A stretch of DNA of 53,561 nucleotides, taken from the NCBI GenBank assembly GCA_030837785.1, contig JAUQYA010000015.1:1-53561 (forward strand). The letters run 5' to 3'. Every line of letters begins with the position of its first letter. The first letter of the stretch is position 1. The notes below the pieces were generated by a model. The model was not told the origin of the DNA, searched no databases, and was given only the letters and a program-made list of their open reading frames with translations. Source of the DNA: Albidovulum sp. GTDB taxonomy: Bacteria > Pseudomonadota > Alphaproteobacteria > Rhodobacterales > Rhodobacteraceae. Position numbers and translations under genes: made by a program. Shown here in pieces: positions 48,721 to 53,561 of the stretch.

Positions 48721-49689
48721 ATGGACGAGGTGAGGGGCTTCGTGATGGACGGGGCGGGCGGGGCCGAGGTGGTGGCGCCCGAGGGGCGGACGATTGCCGC
48801 GCTTCAGCCCGCGACCGGCTTTGTCTGGGTCTGCATCGATTTTTCAAGCCCCGCCGGGTTTCAATGGTTGCAGGAGGCGGGGCTCGACCCGATCGCCTTC
48901 GCGGCGCTGACGGCCGAGGAGACGAGGCCGCGCTGCACCGTGCATGGCGAGATGGTGCTGATGAACCTCAGGGGGGTGAACCTGAACCCCGGCGCGGAGC
49001 CCGAGGACATGGTCTCGCTCAGGCTTTGCGTGATGGAGCGCGTGATCGTCTCGTGCCGCCGCCGCCCGCTCCAGGCGCTCGACGACGTGCGCGAGGGGAT
49101 GCGGCCGGGGCGGGCACCGGTGACGCAGGGCGACCTGATCGCGCGCATCGCGCTCAGGCTCGCCGACAGGGCCGAGCCGGTGGTGGCGCGGCTGAACGAA
49201 AGGCTCGACGATCTGGAGGAGGCGGTGGGCGCGCAGGTGGACGGCGACCTGCGCCGCGAACTGGCCGACGTGCGCCGGGTGTCCTCGGTGCTGCGGCGCT
49301 TCATGTTCCCGCAACGCGACGCGCTGACGACGCTGGAGATCGAGGAACTCGGCTGGCTGACCAACCGCGACCGCAGCCGCCTGCGGGAGGCGGCCGAGCG
49401 GGTGACCCGGCTTGGCGAGGACCTCGACGCGATCCGCGACCGGGCGCAGGTGGTGCGCGACCAGGTCGTCGACATCCGCGCCGAGGCGATGAACCGGCAG
49501 ATGCTGGTGCTGTCGGTGGTGGCGGCGATCTTCCTGCCGCTCGGGCTTCTGACCGGGCTTCTGGGGATCAACGTCGGCGGTGTGCCGGGCGCCGAGGTGC
49601 CCTGGGCCTTCTGGGCGGTCTGCGCGCTCCTGCTGGCGATCTGCGGCTTCCAGATCTGGCTTTTCCGGCGACTGAAGGTTCTTGGCTGA
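48721..49689 (+). CDS. CorA family zinc/divalent cation transporter, ZntB-like
   Basis: A 322-residue inner-membrane protein of the CorA superfamily. A long cytoplasmic N-terminal part leads into a helical stalk (ARLNERLDDLEEAVGAQVDG; MFPQRDALTTLEIEELGWLT), then two C-terminal membrane helices (LVLSVVAAIFLPLGLLTGLL and WAFWAVCALLLAICGFQIWL) joined by the loop GINVGGVPGAEVPW. The GIN in place of GMN and the GVPG loop favour ZntB-type zinc transport over magnesium uptake. It works as a pentamer. ATG at 48721 (MDEVRGFVMD) is preferred; upstream codons from 48616 are unconserved and overlap the valS promoter area. Confidence 0.87.
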   Translation: MDEVRGFVMDGAGGAEVVAPEGRTIAALQPATGFVWVCIDFSSPAGFQWLQEAGLDPIAFAALTAEETRPRCTVHGEMVLMNLRGVNLNPGAEPEDMVSLRLCVMERVIVSCRRRPLQALDDVREGMRPGRAPVTQGDLIARIALRLADRAEPVVARLNERLDDLEEAVGAQVDGDLRRELADVRRVSSVLRRFMFPQRDALTTLEIEELGWLTNRDRSRLREAAERVTRLGEDLDAIRDRAQVVRDQVVDIRAEAMNRQMLVLSVVAAIFLPLGLLTGLLGINVGGVPGAEVPWAFWAVCALLLAICGFQIWLFRRLKVLG

Positions 49690-49807
49690 GGGGGGCGGCC
49701 GCCAGCCACGGCCGGGCGGCGACATGCGAGCCCGCATCGGCGTTCGAGCGCGCTTCCTTTATAGTGCCACAATCCCGCAGTCCAATGCGGCTTCGCCAAG
49801 GGGCTTC

Positions 49808-50470
49808 ATGCAAATGTTTCGACGACTCACGGGTCTGGCCTGCGTTCTTTTCATTGCGGCGGCGCAGCCCGCAGCCCCGTCCCCGCAGGCCGACGCGGAT
49901 TTCATCGCGGCCAAACTGATCAAAAGCGACGAATATCGGAAGCTGCTGAGCGACAGGATCACGAACGCCCGGGTAAACGGCGCAACGCAAGCGTTGTCCG
50001 AGCATTCCGTGAAGATCATGGATTTTGAAAGATTGGCCGAACTGCTGTCCGACTACGAGATCCCGGCGGAGGTGTTCGACCGGCATCAAAGGTTTGTCGC
50101 CGACCGGCTGATCGAGAAAATGCAGCCGGGGCAGCTCGCTTCGCTTGCACAGCATGTGCGAAATCTCGATGCGCAACGCACGGCTGCAAGGACGGACGAG
50201 ACCGAGAGGGTGATGACCCTCGACGAATTCAGGGATTCATTGGAAGAGATTGAGGGTCTGGCTGATGACCCGGTTTTCAAGCACGAGATGGAATTGATGT
50301 CCGTCGGTATCATGCTGATTGGTTTGGCCGTACGGGCAAGCACCAGCGGCGAGGTCGGCCCGACGTCTTCGGAACTTGCCGATCTGCTTGAGGTTGACGG
50401 GGTTTTTGGCTTTCCGAACCGGATCGTCCGAAGGGACGTGATCCGCGAACTGCGCGCCGCCGACCCCTGA
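49808..50470 (+). CDS. Exported protein of unknown function
   Basis: A 220-residue protein that I do not recognise. Residues 1-28 look like a signal peptide (MQMFRRLTGLACVLFIAAAQ then PAAPSPQADADF). The rest is helical and charged: LIKSDEYRKLLSDRITNARV, SEHSVKIMDFERLAELLSDY, YEIPAEVFDRHQRFVADRLI and LIEKMQPGQLASLAQHVRNL. A hydrophobic stretch (MELMSVGIMLIGLAVRA) lies near residue 165. There are no Cys pairs or metal motifs. The base composition is lower in GC than its neighbours, which suggests later acquisition. AAGGGG precedes the ATG at 49808. It stands alone between a ZntB-like gene and a convergent VOC operon. Confidence 0.65.
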   Translation: MQMFRRLTGLACVLFIAAAQPAAPSPQADADFIAAKLIKSDEYRKLLSDRITNARVNGATQALSEHSVKIMDFERLAELLSDYEIPAEVFDRHQRFVADRLIEKMQPGQLASLAQHVRNLDAQRTAARTDETERVMTLDEFRDSLEEIEGLADDPVFKHEMELMSVGIMLIGLAVRASTSGEVGPTSSELADLLEVDGVFGFPNRIVRRDVIRELRAADP

Positions 50471-50508
50471 GCCGGGACGACCCTGACCTTGTAACGAAAG
50501 ACGGCGGT

Positions 50509-50991
50509 CTATCCCGCCCGCGCCGCCTCGATCGCGGCGATGTCGATCTTCTGCATCGTCATCATCGCCTGCATGGCGCGTTTGGCGGCGGCGCGGTCGG
50601 GGTCGCTGATCGCCTCCATCAGCGCCCGGGGCGTGATCTGCCAGAAAAGGCCGAAGCGGTCGCGGCACCAGCCGCAGTCGCTGGCCTGTCCGCCGCCCCC
50701 GGTGATGGCGTTCCAGTAGCGGTCGGTCTCTTCCTGGGTGTCGGTGTAGACCTGGAACGACACCGCCTCGTTGAACCTGAAGGCCGGCCCGCCGTTCAGG
50801 CCGAGGAAGGGCTGGCCGAGCACGGTGAACTCGACGGTCAGCTCCTGCCCCTCGCGCATCGAGGGGTTGTCGGCGGGCGAGGCGAGGGCGGGGCCGACGT
50901 GGCTGTCGGGGAAGGTGGCGGCGTAGAACTCCGCCGCCTCCCGCGCGGTGCCGTCGAACCACAGGCAGGTGGCCATCCGGTGCCGGGTCAT
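50509..50991 (-). CDS. VOC/PhnB-like glyoxalase-fold protein
   Basis: A 160-residue protein of the 3-demethylubiquinone-methyltransferase-like (PF06983) group of the VOC superfamily. It opens MTRHRMATCLWFDGTAREAA and EFYAATFPDSHVG, then VEFTVLGQPFLGLNGGPAF, FNEAVSFQVYTDTQEETDRY, and CGWCRDRFGLFWQITPRAL, the usual signature. Despite the old name it is not expected to methylate; the reaction is unknown. The ATG at 50991 overlaps the stop of the upstream VOC gene (ATGA), so it is the last of three coupled genes. Confidence 0.88.
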   Translation of the reverse strand: MTRHRMATCLWFDGTAREAAEFYAATFPDSHVGPALASPADNPSMREGQELTVEFTVLGQPFLGLNGGPAFRFNEAVSFQVYTDTQEETDRYWNAITGGGGQASDCGWCRDRFGLFWQITPRALMEAISDPDRAAAKRAMQAMMTMQKIDIAAIEAARAG

Positions 50992-51773
50992 TGCGTCATC
51001 TCCTTCGGGCCGACGACGGCGAAATGCGCGCCCTGCGGGTCGCGGGCGACGGCGATGAAGGCGCCGCCGGGGACTTCCATCGGGCCGTGCATGACCTCGC
51101 CGCCCGCCGCCTTGATGCGGCCGATGGCGGCGTCGATGCCGTTCGCGCCGAAATACGGGAGCCAGCAGGGCACCGGCGCGTTGCCGAGGCCCATCATGCC
51201 GCCGATGTCCTGGCCCTGATGCGAGAAGAGCTGGTAGGTGCCCATCGCGCCCATGTCCACCGCCTGCGACTTCCGCCAGCCGAAGGCCTTGCTGTAGAAC
51301 TCGAACCCCCTGGCGGGGTCGGTGCTCATCAGCTCGTTCCAGTTGCCGTGGCCCTCCTTCTGCTGGTCGAAGGCGCCGCCCGCGCCGCCACCCGGCATCG
51401 GTGCCGGTTCGAGGATGCCGAAGCCCGCGCCCTGCGGATCGCCGAGGATGGCGAAACGCCCGGTGCCGGGGATCTCGGCCACCGGCCGGTGGAGCGTCGC
51501 GCCGGCGCCAACCATCTGCGCCACCGCCTTGTCGGCGTCGTCGACGGCGAAGTAGATCATCCACATCGGCGGCATGCTGGCGACGTCCGCGGGCATGTCC
51601 ATCGCGCCGGCGACCATCTTCCCGCCGATGCTGGCGAGATGGTAGGTGAAACCCTCCATGCCCGCATCGGCGAAAGTCCAGCCGAGCACCTTGCCGTAGA
51701 AGGTGCCGGCCGCCTTGAGCTGGCCGGGGGTGGTCGAAAGCTCGTACCAGCAGGGCTTGCCGTGATCGGTCAT
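50988..51773 (-). CDS. VOC family protein with two glyoxalase-like domains
   Basis: A 261-residue protein with two VOC modules. The first runs from GKPCWYELSTTPGQLKAAGT, FYGKVLGWTF to FAILGDPQGAGFGILEPA; a Gly-rich linker (PMPGGGAGG) follows; the second runs from NWNELMSTDPARGFEFYSKA, FGWRKSQ to FIAVARDPQGAHFAVVG. The paired FYxxxxGW and DPQGAxF motifs are those of glyoxalase/bleomycin-resistance-like proteins, often called hydroxylases by older annotation. The function is unknown. It starts in an ATGA overlap with the DUF1428 gene upstream. Confidence 0.88.
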   Translation of the reverse strand: MTDHGKPCWYELSTTPGQLKAAGTFYGKVLGWTFADAGMEGFTYHLASIGGKMVAGAMDMPADVASMPPMWMIYFAVDDADKAVAQMVGAGATLHRPVAEIPGTGRFAILGDPQGAGFGILEPAPMPGGGAGGAFDQQKEGHGNWNELMSTDPARGFEFYSKAFGWRKSQAVDMGAMGTYQLFSHQGQDIGGMMGLGNAPVPCWLPYFGANGIDAAIGRIKAAGGEVMHGPMEVPGGAFIAVARDPQGAHFAVVGPKEMTQ

Positions 51774-52138
51774 GTCGCGCTTCCTTCCATCAGGATCGGT
51801 TCGAACCCGCCGTAGATCATCCGCTTGCCGTCGAAGGGCATGTCGGACATCGCTTCGGACGACATGGCCGGGTCGTCCATCATTTTCTTGTAGGCCTTGT
51901 CCCGCGTCGCCTTGTCGGGCCAGGTCATCCAGCAGAGGACGACCGTCTCGTCGTCCTTCGCATCGACCGCGCGGAAGAAATCGGTCTGCTTGCCGGGGGG
52001 GACGTCGTCGCCCCAGCCGACGACGAGCGACTGCGCGCCCATCTTGCGGAACTCGGGCCACCACTTCGCCTCGTGCGCGCGGTAGTCCTCGCGTTTCGCG
52101 GTGGGCACCGGCACGACGAATCCATCAATATAGGGCAT
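51770..52138 (-). CDS. DUF1428 family protein
   Basis: A 122-residue protein of the DUF1428 family, recognisable from MPYIDGFVVPVPTAKREDYR, WWPEFRKMGAQSLVVGWGDD, VLCWMTWPDKATRDKAYKKM and FDGKRMIYGGFEPI. The fold is dimeric ferredoxin-like; activity is unknown. AGGAAAGGAAC lies before the ATG at 52138 on the minus strand. It leads the DUF1428-VOC-VOC operon and is divergent from the HxlR regulator, 73 bases away, which probably controls it. Confidence 0.9.
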   Translation of the reverse strand: MPYIDGFVVPVPTAKREDYRAHEAKWWPEFRKMGAQSLVVGWGDDVPPGKQTDFFRAVDAKDDETVVLCWMTWPDKATRDKAYKKMMDDPAMSSEAMSDMPFDGKRMIYGGFEPILMEGSAT

Positions 52139-52211
52139 GGCTGTTCCTTTCCTGTTGCGCGCAGCCATGCTGGGCGCATAAGTAGGAAAAAGCAACTATC
52201 GGTCGGGAAAG

Positions 52212-52925
52212 ATGACTGCCCTCGGCGGAACCCCGCGCCCCAGGCCCCGCAGCGTCTATGGCGAGGGCTGCATCGCCGCCCATGCGCTCGACCTTCTCGG
52301 CGACCGCTGGGCGCTGCTGGTGATCCGCGAGCTGATGCTGGGGCCGAAGCGCTTCGCATTGATCCGCTCGGGCCTGCCGGGGATCAGCGCCTCGGTCCTG
52401 ACGCAGCGGCTGGAGGGGCTGGAAGCGGCGGGCCTCCTCCGCCGGGTGGTGTTGCCGGAGCCGGCGGGGGTGCAGGTCTATGACCTGACCGCGCTCGGCC
52501 GCGGGGTGCGGCCGGTGCTGGACGCGCTCTGCCGCTTCGGGGCGCGATTGCCGGGGCACGATCCGGCGAAGCCGATCAGCCCCACCGCGCTGATGTTGTC
52601 GATGGCGGCGATGATCGACCGGCGGGCGGCGACGGCGGTGGCGGTCCGGGCGGGCTTCGAGCTGGGGCGCGAGAGCTTCCGCGGCGCGATCGGGAACGGC
52701 CGCTGGGAGGTGGAGCGGGGTGCGGCGGAGGGCGACATCGTCTTCGCCGGCAGCGCCAATGCGATGGCCGGGGTCATCTACGGCACGAAGCCGCTGGCCG
52801 AATGGATCGATGCGGGGGCGGTGGCGTTCCGGGGCGATCCGGCGGCGGGTCAGCGCTTCGTCGATCTCTTCGCCCTGAGGCGCGCGGCTAGATCGCGCGG
52901 TCGAGCTTTGTCGACAGGTGGATGA
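52212..52925 (+). CDS. HxlR-type winged-helix transcriptional regulator
   Basis: A 237-residue regulator. The HxlR HTH is CIAAHALDLLGDRWALLVIR, followed by ELMLGPKRFALIRSGLPGIS and LTQRLEGLEAAGLLRRVVL (residues about 20-100), with the DRWALLVIREL signature. The remaining 130 residues form an extra C-terminal domain (ATAVAVRAGFELGRESFRGA; VFAGSANAMAGVIYGTKPLA) that is longer than in minimal HxlR proteins and may bind a ligand. Divergent position next to the DUF1428-VOC operon suggests that it regulates it. Its last 38 bases overlap the convergent Lrp gene. Confidence 0.87.
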   Translation: MTALGGTPRPRPRSVYGEGCIAAHALDLLGDRWALLVIRELMLGPKRFALIRSGLPGISASVLTQRLEGLEAAGLLRRVVLPEPAGVQVYDLTALGRGVRPVLDALCRFGARLPGHDPAKPISPTALMLSMAAMIDRRAATAVAVRAGFELGRESFRGAIGNGRWEVERGAAEGDIVFAGSANAMAGVIYGTKPLAEWIDAGAVAFRGDPAAGQRFVDLFALRRAARSRGRALSTGG

Positions 52926-53319
52926 GGCTTTCGTGGGATTTCACGCCGGTCATCTCGCCGATCTGGTCGAGCACCTCGTCGAGCGCGGTGGTCGAGGTGG
53001 CGGCCACCTGGAGGAGAAGATCGACGCGGCCGGAGGTGGTGTGGATGCGTTCGACCGCGGGCAGCGCCTTCAGCCGCGACAGCACGTTGGCCTGGGCCCG
53101 CGGCTCGATCGTCAGGAGCACGGTCGCGCGGATGCGGCTTTGCCGGGCGGCCTCACCGAGCTTGACGGTATAGCCGGCGATCACGCCCGAGGATTCGAGC
53201 CGCTCGAGCCGCGCCTGGATGGTGGAGCGCGCTACCTTCAACCGCCGCGCGAGCGTCGCCACCGACATCCGCGCGTCGGCGCCGAGAAGACCAAGGATCG
53301 TGCGGTCGAGGTCGTCCAT
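52888..53319 (-). CDS. Lrp/AsnC family transcriptional regulator
   Basis: A 143-residue Lrp-type regulator. The HTH is MDDLDRTILGLLGADARMSV then ATLARRLKVARSTIQARLER (residues 1-45), and the RAM ligand/oligomerisation domain includes LSRLKALPAVERIHTTSGRV, DLLLQVAATSTTALDEVLDQ and IGEMTGVKSHES. Such proteins sense amino acids. It is divergent from the gene starting at 53543, which is probably its target. Start at 53319 matches the family N-terminus. Confidence 0.93.
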   Translation of the reverse strand: MDDLDRTILGLLGADARMSVATLARRLKVARSTIQARLERLESSGVIAGYTVKLGEAARQSRIRATVLLTIEPRAQANVLSRLKALPAVERIHTTSGRVDLLLQVAATSTTALDEVLDQIGEMTGVKSHESLIHLSTKLDRAI

Positions 53320-53542
53320 TCTGCAACACCGTCGATTTGTGCATGCTCTTCGTCATAATAACGATCGTGCGCCGCAAATCTACCCTTTTCATCGGTCAGG
53401 TTGTGCCCCATATCGCCCCAACTTCGTTCAGGAAAAGGGCGGCTCATACGCACCTGGCCTGGTTGGTAGAAACGCGTAAGCGTCTCCCGACCCGTGAAGC
53501 CGGGGCAAGAGGTGGCTGCGCTCTGTTGGCAGGAGCAGGCCG
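53320..53542 (+). other. Leader region before the gene at the right edge, possible structured 5' UTR
   Basis: The 223 bases between lrp and the last start codon hold an AT-richer part (53345-53400, ATAATAACGAT near 53356) suitable for a promoter and Lrp sites. A GC-richer part follows with short hairpins: ACGC-GTAA-GCGT (about 53473-53484, a GNRA-like loop) and a CCCG/CGGG pairing near 53488-53508. I could not match it to a known riboswitch class. Confidence 0.3.
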
Positions 53543-53561
53543 ATGGGGCTTTCCAAGACTA
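53543..53561 (+). CDS. First codons of a gene leaving the right edge
   Basis: ATG at 53543 is preceded by AGGAG (53531-53535) at an ideal 7-base spacing and reads MGLSKT before the window ends. The frame is open to the edge. It is divergent from lrp, whose product probably regulates it. No product can be named from six residues. Confidence 0.5.

Noticed and set aside
53455..53520. Known riboswitch class in the final leader (glycine, SAM-II, SAH, TPP, cobalamin considered)
   Set aside because: None of the conserved core words of these classes is present; only short generic hairpins are seen.

Overview
The window looks like a chromosomal segment of a high-GC alphaproteobacterium of the Rhodobacteraceae/Paracoccaceae group. 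The reasons are the GC-rich third positions, the family mix (an RraA/HpaI/GhrA catabolic cluster, dimethylglycine-dehydrogenase-like FAD/GcvT proteins, an MttB-family methyltransferase, aminoethylphosphonate genes), a small protein that resembles the DUF6280 family, and a GC-rich hairpin followed by TATTTGG after valS that resembles gene-end repeats of this group. I cannot name a genus from the sequence alone.

Layout. 1-5226 is a decayed accessory region. It holds the 5' end of an IS630-type element running off the left edge, fragments of phage-type 'polyvalent' genes that the element interrupts, an in-frame join of those fragments to the 3' part of a rhodanese, and a TPR-CHAT gene that has lost its start codon, carries several frameshifts and lacks the middle of its CHAT domain. 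5190-13771 is an intact accessory catabolic cluster: a cytosolic gamma-glutamyltransferase-like enzyme divergent from a GntR regulator, followed by a spermidine/putrescine-type ABC transporter and RraA-like, HpaI-like and GhrA-like enzymes in one tightly coupled run. 13863-22805 is mostly housekeeping: tRNA-Cys, a Pcm-family methyltransferase, a TolC-like outer membrane protein, a long acidic protein with PopZ-like ends, a small conserved protein, elongation factor P, YgfZ, an MsbA-like exporter and a class V aminotransferase.

22890-30316 concerns methylated amines. It has an MttB-family methyltransferase and a dimethylglycine-dehydrogenase-like protein in one operon, divergent from a LysR regulator with a perfect palindrome between them, then a second dimethylglycine-dehydrogenase-like protein downstream of a DeoR regulator. 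31215-42062 is a complete 2-aminoethylphosphonate (AEP) system: LysR regulator, PhnW transaminase, PhnA phosphonoacetate hydrolase, PhnY dehydrogenase, a PbfA-like lyase for hydroxylated AEP, and a dedicated ABC importer (binding protein, ATPase, fused permease). Together these would import AEP and (R)-1-hydroxy-AEP and convert both, through phosphonoacetaldehyde and phosphonoacetate, to acetate and phosphate. The second FAD/GcvT protein lies directly downstream of the phosphonate-linked regulators, which suggests, but does not prove, a role with N-methylated phosphonates.

42186-53561 returns to general functions: an aminotransferase, an MFS exporter, a DUF1992 protein, valyl-tRNA synthetase (with two stretches of atypical composition), a CorA/ZntB-type transporter, an exported protein of unknown function, a DUF1428-VOC-VOC operon divergent from an HxlR regulator, an Lrp regulator, and the first codons of a gene leaving the right edge.
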